Below are positions 21,860-34,310 of a stretch of 64,000 nucleotides of DNA, piece after piece. Source of the DNA: Dallia pectoralis. Its lineage: Eukaryota > Chordata > Actinopteri > Esociformes > Umbridae. Location: positions 4,929,817-4,993,816 of the forward strand of contig CM055740.1 of NCBI GenBank assembly GCA_029465975.1. The letters run 5' to 3'. Position 1 is the stretch's first letter; the number at the start of each line of letters is the position of its first letter. The position numbers were made by a program, and so were the translations under genes. The notes under the pieces were generated by a model. The model ran no database searches. It was not told where the DNA came from and worked only from the letters and a program-made list of their open reading frames with translations.

Positions 21860-22324
21860 CGCACGCAAGCAAGCACACACACACACACACACACATACAA
21901 TAGTTTAAATGCCAGATTATAGATAATGTTCTGTCACAGAGTAATTTGAGCCAGTGTCTGTCACTCCTGGTGTTACTGTGGTAACAATGTTCTGTCACAG
22001 AGTAGCGTGTTCTAGTGTCTGTGACTCCTGCTGTCGCTATGGTAACAATGTTCTGTCACAGAGCAGTTTGTACTAGTGTCTGTGACTCCTGCTGTCGCTA
22101 TGGTAACAATGTTCTGTCACAGAGCAGTTTGTACTAGTGTCTGTGACTCCTGCTGTCGCTATGGTAACACTGTTCAGTCACAGAGCAGTTTGTACTAGTG
22201 TCTGTGACTCCTGCTGTCGCTATGGTAACAATGTTCTGTCACAGAGCAGTTTGTACTAGTGTCTGTGACTCCTGCTGTTGCTATGGTAACACTGTTCAGT
22301 CACAGAGCAGTTTGTACTAGTGTG
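21860..22324 (+). repeat. CA tract followed by ~61-bp minisatellite
   Basis: A CA microsatellite (21873-21896) precedes about six units of roughly 61 bp. Each unit carries GGTAACAATGTTCTGTCACA, GAGCAGTTTGTACTAGTG and CTGTGACTCCTGCTGTCGCT, with a few substitutions (ACTGTTCAG). Confidence 0.9.
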
Positions 22325-22667
22325 TTATTGTCATTCTGTGGCCACAGAGATGTTGTTTGTGGTTGAGGTGGAGAGAACAGAGTGTGGGGAATTAAGAAGC
22401 GGTGGTCACAAACCATATGTTGAATGGCCTTAAGGGCCATGTGAGTTAGTGTGTATACTCACATCCAGAGAATAGAGGAACTTGCTGTGCTTACAGAACT
22501 GGGCCGCGATAAACATGATTATTTTCCCGACTTCTTCAGGCTAAATGACTTCCCCTTTCATTCATTCAGTCTGGCTTATTGCTTTCTCTTTTATCTCCAG
22601 TGAGGAAAATGTAGTGCCTGTGCATGTGTTCGTGTGTTTCTTTGTGCACGCGAGTGTTTATGGCGAG

Positions 22668-22955
22668 AGGTCTCACTGAGCTTGTGAGTCAGAGGGTGTT
22701 TGTCCACGCTCCCTGAGGACATCTGGCTTCGCACAGAGCACCTAGCCAGTGAGTCAGAGGGTGTTTGTCCACGCTCCCTAAGGACATCTGGCCTCACACA
22801 GCAGAGCACCTAGCCAGTGAGACAGAGGGTGTTTGTCCACGCTCCCTAAGGACATCTGGCCTCACACAGAGCACCTAGCCAGTGAGTCAGAGGGTGTTTG
22901 TCCACGCTCCCTAAGGACATCTGGCCTCACACAGAGCACCTAGCCAGTGAGCGGA
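22668..22955 (+). repeat. ~65-bp minisatellite, four to five units
   Basis: Units contain GTGAGTCAGAGGGTGTTTGT, CCACGCTCCC and GGACATCTGGCCTCACACAG, then AGCACCTAGCCA. One unit has an extra CAGCAG insertion. Confidence 0.9.
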
Positions 22956-23738
22956 GTGAGTCAGACACTTCTTTGTTATTCAGAAGAAATAATTGGAGCA
23001 AGATGAGCAGGGCTGCCTCACAAACAATCCTTCTCTTCAAATAGATCCGCAGATGATATTCTTGGTGAAATCAAACACACTGTTCACTGTCAGCTGCACC
23101 TCTATAGATCCCAGGAACCAGGGACACGGAGACAGACTAGCTGTGTCAGTGAACACGCTCGTATTTGATAGGACACATGTACAGCCTCAGTTTTACGGCT
23201 GTTTGGGTGTCCACCCGCTTCTATCCGTTTGGATGTGTGTGACTAAGTGCTTTCAAGTGTTCTTGTGAATGCCGAGAGATGGGTCCTCGATGAGGCCAGG
23301 GTAGCGTGTTTGGGTTGTCTCTGGCCCCGTATTCTGTCAAACTGTCAATGACCAGACAAAGTGGAACCTAAGGCACAGTCAGGCCCTTTGACCTGACAGA
23401 AAATTGTCCTGTGGATGTCTGAGCTGGTTGCGTTGACGCTTTGGCAGGCGAGACGGTGGGTGGTAGAAGGCAATTCGGTTTGACCTCAGACCTGACAGAT
23501 GACAGCAATAGATTGGGCTGACTTGATACAATTACAGTTTTCTTGTACTGAAGTGAGTCTCAAGACTTCAAACAAAAGATGAATGCTGATTTGTCTGTTT
23601 CTCTTTTTTCCTCCCAGAATAAACCCAGCTGGCTGTATATTTGCTTTGTCGGGAAACTCTACACATTTAATGACTAAGGTTAAAAAACAGCTATGTTAAG
23701 CTGAAAACAACAACATTTTCACAGCCATTCTTTCCCAC
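22956..23738. other. unique sequence, no gene seen
   Basis: Non-repetitive DNA. A 91-codon open frame from 22993 on the + strand has no recognisable domain and no flanking splice logic. Confidence 0.4.
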
Positions 23739-23884
23739 ATACAGTGAATGAAGAAAGCATTTGACCCCCTGCTGATTTTGTATGTTCGCCCAGTGACAAA
23801 GACACATCGGTCTATCATTTTAATGGTTGGTTTATTTGAACAGTGAGAGACAGAATAACAACAGAAAAATACAGAATAATTTCT
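23739..23884 (+). mobile_element. Tc1/mariner-type terminal fragment
   Basis: Begins TACAGTGAATGAAGAAAGCA and continues TTTGACCCCCTGCTGATTTT, CCCAGTGACAAAGACAC and TTATTTGAACAGTGAGAGAC. This closely resembles the terminal region of a very common fish Tc1-like element as I recall it. Only about 145 bp is recognisable and there is no transposase, so it is a truncated or solo end. Confidence 0.72.
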
Positions 23885-24889
23885 TACATTACATTACATC
23901 TGACATAATCCTTAACAGCGTAATGTCCAACACATCAGGAGGTCACTAGACTCGTCCAACCCGACTAATGTCAACCAATGAACTAATGTCTCTGTACCGT
24001 ATCTACATCTCACAGTGTACATTTTATTGTTTATATTGTTTATCGTTTTAATAACAGACACACTGTATTGTGTGCTGTTGATAGATGTGAACATACACTC
24101 TATCATCAGTGTTGAATTGACTGAAATCCAGTTAACATCAAGTGCATGGTTGCGTTGGGCTGCTTCTGTACGTGGTGTTACAGGCACATCTGGGCGTTTT
24201 CTGGACCTGACGCGGTCCGTTGCCAAGGTCAGTCATCCAGAGTGAGTGCGGCGTAACTGTTTAGCGTATATCCTGGTTGTAGATTCTGCACTTCCTGTAT
24301 TGTTTCACAAATCAGCACAGCTGAATTTCACTGGAGTCCTCATAACTTTCTTTAGATGGTTGCAAAGGGTAGAAAGGATGTTATGTAAATACACAGTAAT
24401 CACAGTATATAATTGTTGCCCTTTTTAGCAATTGAACATCTGGAGTCAGACATCTACGGGTTATTGGCCAAATACCTCCCCCCTCGCTAACACCTCTAGC
24501 CTTATTGCTTCGTTACGGATGGGCATCTTGACAATCTCCTCCATTGACCGAACGTGGCTGTGGATTCTATTGAGGCCATACAACGTCAGACGTGTCGCAC
24601 GTATTCGTCGGTGTGAGGACAAAAGAATACCTCCATTTAATCCGAACTTTAAATCTTTGGTAAATACATTTGCCGAGCAACAGTATTCTCAATCTTAGAT
24701 GTGTTGTTGTTACGCTGTGAGGCGTGTGACCGTCGCAATACGACAAGCGGTTGTTGAAATGGCATCTGGACCGCAGAGAATGTTGCTATGGAGCTTAAAC
24801 TCACCATCGAGATTCTTAAGCTGTTGTGTTTGGCGCTGTGTGCGTTTTGACTCGGTTTCTCATTTCTCTCCTTGGCGGAGCGTTGTGTG

Positions 24890-24912
24890 TTGTTTGTGTG
24901 TGTGTGTGTGTT
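24890..24912 (+). repeat. GT microsatellite
   Basis: Short TGTGTGTGTG run within unique sequence. Minor. Confidence 0.8.
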
Positions 24913-25633
24913 GAAAATGTTGTTTTAGGCGTGGGTGGGACAGGAAGCTTAAGGCCACCCTAATCGTACAGAGAGACTTCCGTAAGTTTCGGTATGAGCT
25001 TTTTAAAATGGCTCCTTTCAGTGGCTAGCGAGCGGATTGCTTATGACCCAGGACACGCTACTTGACCTACGACCCTCAATCACTTTCATATACAACGAAC
25101 GTGGCCTGTTTATCGCGTCCGGCGTGGACGTCGGCATGTTTGTGTTGGCACACGCCTGTGTTGACAGTGTGCACTCTTGCTCGTGAACCACGGAGCACTA
25201 AAGACTCGCTCAGAGGCCGAGTGCTCACGGGTTCTCTGAGGGGAAGAGCCGACCGCTCTACAGCTTGAGTGATTCATCGTCGTCATCATCATCACGACCC
25301 TAACAGCACCCTAACCGTCCACTTCTCCCGTGAACCTGGGTGGGCGTCGTCCTGGAGGTCTGGACCCGACACCCTTTGGCTGTCTCATCTGGTAAAGGAA
25401 TCCACATAATGTCTTAGCGCGGTCAAACGCCGTAGCATAACACTATAAGCAATGAGCCCTGACAAACAGTTTCAGGGACTGTATTTTTAGGTGTTGGAAA
25501 ACTAAACGCGTCCGTCCAGCTGTGTCCGTGGATTTGCTTGGTTTTAGCTTTTTACTGACCTACGGCAAAAAAACGACCTGTGTATTGCTCACTATATCTT
25601 ATACACAGTATAATCTGGCTGCTGCAGTGGTTA

Positions 25634-25838
25634 AATGATAACCCCCACAAACCCTGAGTGATAACCCCCACAAACCCCGAATGATAACCCCCACAAACCC
25701 CGAATGATAACCCCCACAAACCCCGAACGATAACCCCCACAAACCCCGAATGACAACCCCCACAAACCCTGAATGATAACCCCCACAAACCCTGAATGAT
25801 AACCCCCACAAACCCTGAATGATAACCCCCACAAACCC
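25634..25838 (+). repeat. 23-bp minisatellite
   Basis: Nine units of TGATAACCCCCACAAACCCT plus GAA, with CGAA, CGAT and TGAC variants. Strand-asymmetric C runs (CCCCC, CCC) would read as G runs on the - strand. Confidence 0.93.
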
Positions 25839-25994
25839 TAAGTCTCACAGCTAGACGGTCCTTTATAAGTTAACCTGCTGCGTCCTGGACTGCGGCATAA
25901 AGTGCTAGTACCGCATCTTAGGGAAGACATGCAACGTCCAGCAGTGATTAGAAATATCTGGATTCAGCACACAAACACACGAACACGAACACGT

Positions 25995-26045
25995 ATACAG
26001 TACCAGTCATGGGTTTGGACACACTTACTTACTGGAATAACTCAT
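25995..26045 (+). mobile_element. possible Tc1-like inverted-repeat fragment
   Basis: TACAGTACCAGTCATGGGTT then TGGACACACTTACTTACTGG resembles the TACAGT…TTTGGACACACCTACTC end of fish Tc1-like elements. It is about 45 bp and isolated, so only a scrap. Confidence 0.5.
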
Positions 26046-27149
26046 GCAAACCTGAAAGCTCAACCATGTGAGTTAAAGTGTCTAATCCTGTTACTCTGTC
26101 TGTCTGTCTAGGTGAGCTTCTGATTGTCTATCTGAGATGGTTTGACAGGGTTTTCATCCTCCCCAGGGCCCAGGTGTTCTGCCGGGAGTAAAACCAACAA
26201 CCATGTGATCTTTGCTCCGATGATTGTTAATGCTTAATATATGGATTAATTTTGGCGGATTATAAACACTGCAGTATACCTTTTTATGGCTCTCTGCCTC
26301 TTAACTCCGGAACCTGCAGGCAGCGCTACCTATTAAAGATTAACCGTCCTGCTTTTATTGATTGTAAAAGAGGCGCTGTCAAGAGAGAATGGGTCCTATG
26401 AAACGTGTGTATTATACCGGCCCCATGTCATCCAAACCCGCACACTTTCAAAGGCAGGATTTCACGGCTATTTGAGGTATCATGGCGATTCGAATACCGG
26501 ATTATAAAACACGACGTTGCAGAAGTGGCAGATGGCCCCTTTTTTCTGCAACTTCAGGTGTTCGTTTGTCTGTGGGAACAATCTGTCCAATAGGCTGAAA
26601 CCACATGCTCTCCGTCAGCACCAGGAAATAAGATGTAATCTGCATCCTGTCTTTTTCTGAGGCAAAGTACTATCTAAAGAAATGTCTTCCCCGCAGAGTG
26701 AATAATATCAACCCATCGGCCAGCTCCTGCATCAGATCAGGTGGAGGCCTGAGTTTTAATTAGCTGAGGGCATTGGAAGCCTTCAGACACAGGGAGCAGG
26801 TGTACAATGAGAGCCTGCAAGTACTTACAGAGGCACTGAAGAAGGAAATAATCCAGAGTAATATGCCAGCCAACCGGCCAGGTGCACTGAGGGGTTTTAG
26901 TCCATAAAGCTTTAAGTTGGCCACGGAAGTGACAGAACTCCTGCCAAGCGGGGAATCCAAAGGGATCGGAAAGAATTCCAGCTTTGAAAAGCATTCCCAC
27001 TTCTGCTTCATGTTGACTGGTTGATATTAACCCCTTCTGCAATTCTCAATGGATCTGTACTGAGTTTACGGAGATTACAAGCGCTCCACGTTCTGGTTCT
27101 TGTGGGCGTTCGGTTACCTGGAACAGTTTCAGAGGAGACTCTCAGAAAG
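26046..27149. other. unique sequence, no gene seen
   Basis: Non-repetitive. It includes an AT-rich segment at 26220-26280 (TTAATGCTTAATATATGGAT) with homeodomain-like TTAAT cores. No exon recognised. Confidence 0.35.
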
Positions 27150-27850
27150 ACAGGTGTGAGGCTGTACAGAGGCTGTACGGAGGCTATACAGAGGCTATAC
27201 AGAGGCTGTACAGGGCCTATACACGAGCTGTATGGAGGCTATACAGAGGCTGTACAGGGCCTATACACGAGCTGTATGGAGGCTGTACAGAGGCTGTACA
27301 GGGCCTATACACGAGCTGTATGGAGGCTGTACAGAGGCTGTACAGGGCCTATACACGAGCTGTATGGAGGCTGTACAGAGGCTGTACAGGGCCTATACAC
27401 GAGCTGTATGGAGGCTGTACAGAGGCTGTACAGGGCCTATACACGAGCTGTATGGAGGCTATACAGAGGCTGTACAGGGCCTATACACGAGCTGTATGGA
27501 GGCTGTACAGAGGCTGTACAGGGCCTATACACGAGCCGTATGGAGGCTATACAGAGGCTGTACAGGGCCTGTACACGAGCTGTATGGAGGCTGTACAGAG
27601 GCTGTACAGGGCCTATACACGAGCCGTATGGAGGCTATACAGAGGCTGTACAGGGCCTGTACACGAGCTGTATGGAGGCTGTACAGAGGCTGTACAGGGC
27701 CTGTACACGAGCTGTATGGAGGCTGTACAGAGGCTGTACAGGGGCTATATCGAGGCTACACAAAGGCTGTACAGAGGCTGTTTGGAGGCTATACAGAGGC
27801 TGTTTGGAGGCTATACAGAGGCTGTTTGGAGGCTATACATGGGCTCAATT
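27150..27850 (+). repeat. 44-bp minisatellite with an 11-bp subrepeat
   Basis: About 14 units of GGCTGTACAGAGGCTGTACA, GGGCCTATACACGAGC and TGTATGGA. The edges degenerate into a simpler GGCTGTACAGA / GGCTATACAGA / GGCTGTTTGGA ladder, suggesting the 44-bp unit arose from an 11-bp precursor. No frame contains a stop, giving spurious frames up to about 300 codons. Confidence 0.94.
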
Positions 27851-28464
27851 GAGGCTATATATCTCATCAGGTTCTTCCATGTGTAAATGTAGTTCTGACG
27901 GTGTCATTAAGTATTTGTGCTGCATTTGTTCTTAATTTGGCTTTTACTAATTGAGTCTGAAAGTGTAATATAAGGTTCTTCTTTCTGTCTTCAGGAAGTT
28001 TAATTTGTCTGCTGTAAAGTAAGATGTCAAACACTCACATGCAACTCAAACAGTAGCTTGTATTACTGAGGTCTGGCCTTTATAAACCACCTACTGAATA
28101 TAGACTCCATTGTTTCACTCTGACAGACTGCTCCAGTTTAGTTTAATATTGATAATTAAGGAGATATGTTTGAACAAAACAGTAGGGAAGAGTATGTGGG
28201 CGACCTGACAGATTTTCCCTCATAAAATGTGTGTGTGTGAGATGCCTCATACAACTATATATTGTCTGCTCTAGTTGGAATGAACAAATAGTGTGAAGCT
28301 TTGATACCATAACTACATTTGATGCCAAAGCAGCACTCTTCCTTCTCTGCACATTATTGTGTCACACTTTTGTTTGTGTTATAATTTAGATTTAACGAAA
28401 ACCGAAGGCATCGTAGGAGGGAAATAACAGTGTCTAGCTTTAAGTGGGTTTTTAGTTCATTCTG

Positions 28465-28735
28465 ATTAATGATTTAACCAAACCCAGTTGTCTATACTAA
28501 TGATTTAACCAAACCCAGCTGTCTATACTAATGATTTAACCAAACCCAGCTGTCTATACTAATGATTTAACCAAACCCAGCTGTCTATTCTAATGATTTA
28601 ACCAAACCCAGCTGTCTATACTAATGATTTAACCAAACCCAGCTGTCTATACTAATGATTTAACCAAACCCAGCTGTCTATAATAATGATTTAACCAAAC
28701 CCAGCTGTCTATACTAATGATTTAACCAAACCCAG
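28465..28735 (+). repeat. 31-bp minisatellite
   Basis: Nine units of AATGATTTAACCAAACCCAG plus CTGTCTATACT, very homogeneous (first unit CAGTTG, one ATTCT, one ATAAT). Confidence 0.94.
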
Positions 28736-31700
28736 ACAAAATTATAAGAATTCACGATGTGGAAACAAAGAAATATTGTTTCATAAACTTTTTGGTGAAC
28801 GTAGCACTTAATTTCAAGTAAATTTTCTGACTGCTGATTAGGTGTGTGGGGCAGAGAGTTGATGTTTATCAGAATACTGCCGTGTTTCTGAACACATCCT
28901 GTAAAGTTTGTCTTTCGGATTAGGTGTTTTGTGTTTCTGGGCCGTGTGTAGCATGGAGGTGTGTGTGTGTGTTCACAGTGCACAGTGTGTGTCTGCTTTT
29001 ATCTTGACCTCAGGCCAGGGTGTGTTTTCTCTCTGGGTGATACATGCTCACATCAGCTCTCTGCTTCATATTTCCTTAATTGACCTTGGCCGTAAAACAT
29101 TAAAGGCTGATTGATATCTCTCTGTGTGTGTGTGTGTGTGTGTGTGTGTTTTGAGTAATAGTGAGGTCACATCCCTGCAGGTGGATCCAAGTCTCCTTCA
29201 ACTTTACGTCCGGGCCAAACTGCAATTGGAAGATGTAGGTACTTCAACCAGCAGATGGCAGTATAAAACCTTCCCCGTCCATAATGGAAGGCATGCAGCC
29301 AGAGATATTCGCGGTCGGCACTGTGAGTGATTGTATTGACGTATAAGGCGTTTTACCTTTTAGGGTTTAATTTCATATTTTGGAATCTTTTTACATTGTT
29401 CCAGGGACCGTACGATGCCTTTAGGTTATAAATACTCTAGGCTTTTTCAATTGGCTATGGGACATGATAGACATTGTGTGCATCTTCTCTGCGTAGGTCT
29501 GTCCCTGCATAAGTGCTGGCCCAGCTTTCCTCTGCCTCCTCTCCCATCCCGAGTCATATTGGCTCATTGTCAAGATGGACACATACTTGCGTAACACTCG
29601 CCTTGTCCACGGCCTACTCTGAAAGAACCAGGACGTAAGCCGTTCATATATCCTACTCAAAAAGTTACCCGGGATATTTTAAATTGGGCGCCAGCTGAAA
29701 CCACCTGAATCACACTGTTACACAATTTGCCTACTAAGTGACATGGATTTTTAATGAAGCCCGTGTTGACCGGCAACACACGAGACGCCACTGAACCAAC
29801 GGGCTAGTTTCAATACCCAGCAGAGCCACTGGATCCACTCTGTCTGTCTGTATGGTCAGCGGTTGTTAATGAAGTTCCAGTTGACTAGCGCTAGTCAGTT
29901 TCCTCCAGGTTAGGCCTAATGAGTCTGGGCCATGATTAGTCCATGTCCTTCCTCATCTCTGCACTGAGGACAGGCGGGCCGCTCAATCAATATCCTTGGA
30001 CTAACAGGGGTTGAACGTTCACACACTCTATGTCAGGAAGCGTTTCGCCGTGTGTGTGTGTGTGTGTGTGGTGTGGGGGTTCTCCGGACTCTCTATCTGT
30101 GTGTTAGTGCAGTGGACATAACAGCAGCTACACATTTAGACGTGTCAATTGACTTAATCCAGGTTAGAGTATTGGGTTTCCATAATTTCAGACGACAGTC
30201 TGCTTCACATGTTGGTCAGTGGAAATCAACATATCTGCCAGAAACTCTTAGTAGATACGGCACACTTCTGGCGTCAGATATGTTTCCTTTTCTCCATGCT
30301 GAGGGTGGCCGTCGTAAATTAAGTTCAGTAGGAGAGGGTTGCACCAGTTCTGGCTCAAACTGTACCTCGATTACAAACGCATTTCGCAGTGCTAAGGCAA
30401 TGTAGATAATGAGCAGTTGGCTTTGTGTGTGTGTGTGTGTGTGTGTCTAGTCTGTCTACTGCTCTGCTTCATATATGCGGAATCAGTGGTTTCATAGAAG
30501 TGTTGGCTTTTTTCCTGAAGTTTTCTTTTTAACAAATTACAGAATTTACCTCAGCCCAGAGCAGAGACTGCTACAATCAATGTTTCTTAACGATCTGCGG
30601 GCAACGTAGTCGGAGTAGAGTCTAATGTTGTCATGTGCAACTTTAGCCCTCATTGTTTAGCTCCGAGTAATTGGCCTATAGATAGATGTACTCCAGGGCC
30701 AGAGGAGAATACACATTTCTTTCAACTGGTATATTGAATTTCTCTTTGTTCAATCCATACGTGACAATGGACCGCGTAGGGCGTCTTATTCAAATCGACT
30801 CCCCCCGTCAGAGCAATAGCAGAGGGTCGTGTCAGTTTTAATCGCTCTAATTTACATCCAAAGTTCACAGGGAAAAATCTGTAGTTTTCTTTACTTCCTT
30901 TGTCTTGTTCTGGTTCATTTGAACATTTGGCACGAAGTGAGCAAGTCATTTAACTTGACTGACTGCTTGAAGAGTGTCTGATTTTCTTTCGTCTTGCTTA
31001 CGTTTTAAAGCCCCTTTGTTTTTCGTTTCTCCTCTTCAGTATTTCTCCCCATCATCATCACCACCACCATCATCTGTCTGCAGTGTGTTGATAAACAAAG
31101 AAACGGATTGAATTAAATCTGTGTTTGTACCCTCCATAATGTAGCCATTTTGGAACGGCTGAATAGTCGATCTGATGAATAATACAGGGCGCGTGCACGA
31201 GTGTGCGCGTGCGTGTGTGTGTGTGATCGTGCCCGCTACAGTACGTCGTACACGGATGCCAACCTAGATGATAAGCCCTATCGTTGTCCGAGGCCCACCA
31301 GGAGAGAGCGGAGAGCCCGGTGCATTAGCCGTGACGGCCAGGTAATAAATCAGATGTCTCTGGCAGGAGTCGTGGCACCGCGGGTCTCTCCGGAGGTCTC
31401 CCGGCATCGCCATACGGCAGAGGTGGGCAGAGAACAAAGTCCGCCTCTGAACGCCATCCTCTCTCCGGGGTGCCCGTTTAATCGCCACACACACACGGGC
31501 GCCGATAACAGGTGGCCGTATATATCTCTCTTTCGGGTCCGACAATAAGCTGGAGCTCCCTGTTGTTTTTACGACGCGGAGATGTCCAGGTTTCGCTGCG
31601 TAATTGGTGGATCTGTTGGGACCTGATGACTCTTTACGCCGGTAAAAAATGTTTGGACGGCGCTCTAGCTGGTGAGCGGGTGTGTGTGTGTTTTGATCGA

Positions 31701-32034
31701 ACGGGCTGGACGTTGCCATACAGGTTGGGCGGTAGACGTGCCATGGGGAGCGTCTCACTTACAGATAATCAGCTGGTTTTGGGTGATTTATCCACGAGGG
31801 CCGAAAGCCTGGTTCTGGGGTGTTATCTCAACCCCATGTTCACAGAACTCAGACGGGGGGACGATAGACCGGAGAATCACCTCTGCCACCGAGCCGCCGT
31901 TCTGATGGATGGATACTGTCTCGGACGACTGCGGCTCATTTTTCATCCATTTGCATAAACTCGACCCGGAGTCCGGTGGACGGAGAAGGGGTTTAGCCCC
32001 TGGTAGACAGGGGGAGGGCTGTTGGAGTGAGTGT
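28736..32034. other. mostly unique intronic sequence with GT tracts
   Basis: GT microsatellites at about 29125-29149, 30051-30070, 30425-30447 and 31208-31225. No gene recognised. Chance open frames around 31264-31958 on both strands overlap each other and show no domain. Confidence 0.4.
29181..29234 (+). CDS. weak candidate small exon
   Basis: CATCCCTGCAG precedes 54 nt ending GAAGAT|GTAGGT. Phase 0 reads VDPSLLQLYVRAKLQLED; another frame reads WIQVSFNFTSGPNCNWK. Both are open, so the frame is undetermined and the exon itself is doubtful. Confidence 0.2.
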
Positions 32035-32391
32035 GAACCGGGGAACCACTCTTAACCTGTGTGCTCCGAGGAACCACTCTTAACCTGTGTGCTCCGAGGA
32101 ACCACTCTTAACCTGTGTGAACCGGGGAACCACTCTTAACCTGTGTGAACCGGAGAACCACTCTTAACCTGTGTGCTCCGAGGAACCACTCTTAACCTGT
32201 GTGCTCCGAGGAACCACTCTTAACCTGTGTGAACCGGGGAACCACTCTTAACCTGTGTGAACCGGGGAACCACTCTTAACCTGTGTGAACCGGAGAACCA
32301 CTCTTAACCTGTGTGAACCGAGGAACCACTCTTAACCTGTGTGCTCCGAGGAACCACTCTTAACCTGTGTGAACCGGGGAACCACTCTTAA
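32035..32391 (+). repeat. 28-bp minisatellite
   Basis: About 13 units of AACCACTCTTAACCTGTGTG plus AACCGGGG or CTCCGAGG. The two variant ends occur in an irregular order, forming a readable variant map. Confidence 0.94.
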
Positions 32392-32659
32392 CGCTGACTA
32401 GCAGGGAACCTACGCAGGTTCTGTTTAGATTCAGCTACCTGAGAGCGAGATTAGAAATCAGGTTCTGTGTCTATGAATCGTATATCGTTGGAGCAGGAGT
32501 GTTCGTCTGTTTAATAATGGACGTTACATGACACAGCTGCCTACTGCTCAACATTATGAGAATAATGTGTCCTCAGGGTCACACGGGGCTGGTTCATACT
32601 GCTGTTAATCTGTTAATTGGAGTCTGGGTGTGCACAGTAAATGGTTTACTATTGTACAT

Positions 32660-32661
32660 GT

Positions 32662-32700
<39 letters not shown>
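32660..32700 (+). repeat. CA microsatellite
   Basis: About 20 uninterrupted CA units. Confidence 0.95.
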
Positions 32701-32702
<2 letters not shown>

Positions 32703-34090
32703 GTTATATTTAAATATCTTTGACCCAATACTTAAATATGCTTATACAATATAAATGGGGCTCAAACCGGATCATTTTAATGGAATATCTCTTTCATGTT
32801 AACATCAGGACACAACAGTCATTGAATCATTGCCTCCAATTGGCTGCCGCCTCCCCTCAGCACTCCACCCCCCACCCACCCCTCCTCTGTTAAGCAGCAG
32901 CATGGGGCTGTGTCTGTTTCCATGTTGTCACAGCGTAGTCATTCATTATTCACAACAATACACACACACACACGTGCGTATACGCGGCTGGAAGGTGGCA
33001 GCAGGTGACACTCAATAGGCCGCCTGTCTCGCTCTGCTGTCACCAGAGGTTCTCTGATGTCACCATGGGAACAACAACCTGGCATCCCAGTGAGCTGCGG
33101 GTACGCTGACGTCTGGCTGTGTGAGGTTTTAACAGAGGTGTGTGTGTGTGTGTGGTCATGCTGTGCGCCCCACACCTGTTTCATGTGTCTACGGCTTTCA
33201 TCATATCACACACGCACACACACACACACGTCCCCGTTGCCCCAAACTGTCACCTCTCTTAATGAATAATTAAGGCCCAACGTTTAGATGAGAGACCTTC
33301 TGTACGGAACAAGGTAACACAAGCGTTGAGGGAGAGCGTCTCCTTTCATGGCGTCACCCAGCCTGACGCAACGTGAACAGCCATCGCCGCTCCTGTACTG
33401 AACCTTTGTTTCCCGTGTCTCTGTTCCGGGGACGTGTGACGCGTTGCATATCTTTCTTGTCTTTCTCTCTCCCCCCCCTCGCTTTCAGATGCTCTCTGGA
33501 GCGACTGCTGCTAACCAGCGTTTTCGTTGGCTGTCGTCGTCGTGGATCGCTGCGGGAGACTCCGGGGCCGTAGATGTAGAGTTTGTTCTGAAGCCGCGTG
33601 GAAAAGTGCGGACGTGCTTAGAGATCAACAGAAGTTCTCATTCTGTGAAAGTGTTTCCAAAGCCTTGTTTAAAACATAAAAGAAGTTATTGGGTTTTATG
33701 GTTTATTTTACTAGCTATGTTAGACAGGTAATGAACTGTAGCGTGTGTGCGTGTGTGTGCGCGTGTGTATGTGTGTGCGCTTGCGCTATCTGGTTGTAGC
33801 GGGCAGTAATCATGTCTGACGATGAAGGAGTGTTATCAATGCAGTCAATATGTTTGGAACCATTAGCCGGGCGTCTTTTATTAACCCACATTGTGAAATG
33901 TCTTGTGTTTGCAGTTCCACCACGGGCCAATAAATGCCAGCGCAGTCAGCAAAAGTTTCGTCATTAGGACACATTTAAATGTAATTATTTATTGATGGCT
34001 GTTTATGATTTATATGGATGGATGCATCCTGGGGGTTTTATTTCACTGCCCAGGTCTGTTGTGGGAGATTGGAGGCCCATGCTGGTTTAA
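32701..34090. other. unique sequence with short CA/GT runs
   Basis: Short CA/GT tracts at 32960-32973, 33140-33153, 33208-33230 and 33740-33780. No gene recognised. Confidence 0.4.
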
Positions 34091-34262
34091 CAGTCAGCCA
34101 AACAGACAGTCATCCAAACAGACAGTCATCCAAACAGACAGTCATCCAAACAGACAGTCATCCAAACAGACAGTCAGCCAAACAGACAGTCAGCCAAACA
34201 GACAGTCATCCAAACAGACAGTCAGCCAAACAGACAGTCAGCCAAACAGACAGTCATCCAAA
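34091..34262 (+). repeat. 16-bp minisatellite (CATCCAAACAGACAGT)
   Basis: About 11 units alternating CATCC and CAGCC starts. Confidence 0.94.
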
Positions 34263-34310
34263 CCGATTACAGCCCGTCTCCTGATATACTGGAGGCCATG
34301 TAGGATGGAC

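Noticed and set aside
27021..27935. 304-codon open frame on +
   Set aside because: Runs through the 44-bp array; overlapping alternative frames are equally long and the unique flanks show no domain.
31264..31958. Overlapping 148- and 164-codon open frames on opposite strands
   Set aside because: GC-rich chance frames with no domain, no splice logic and no codon pattern favouring either.
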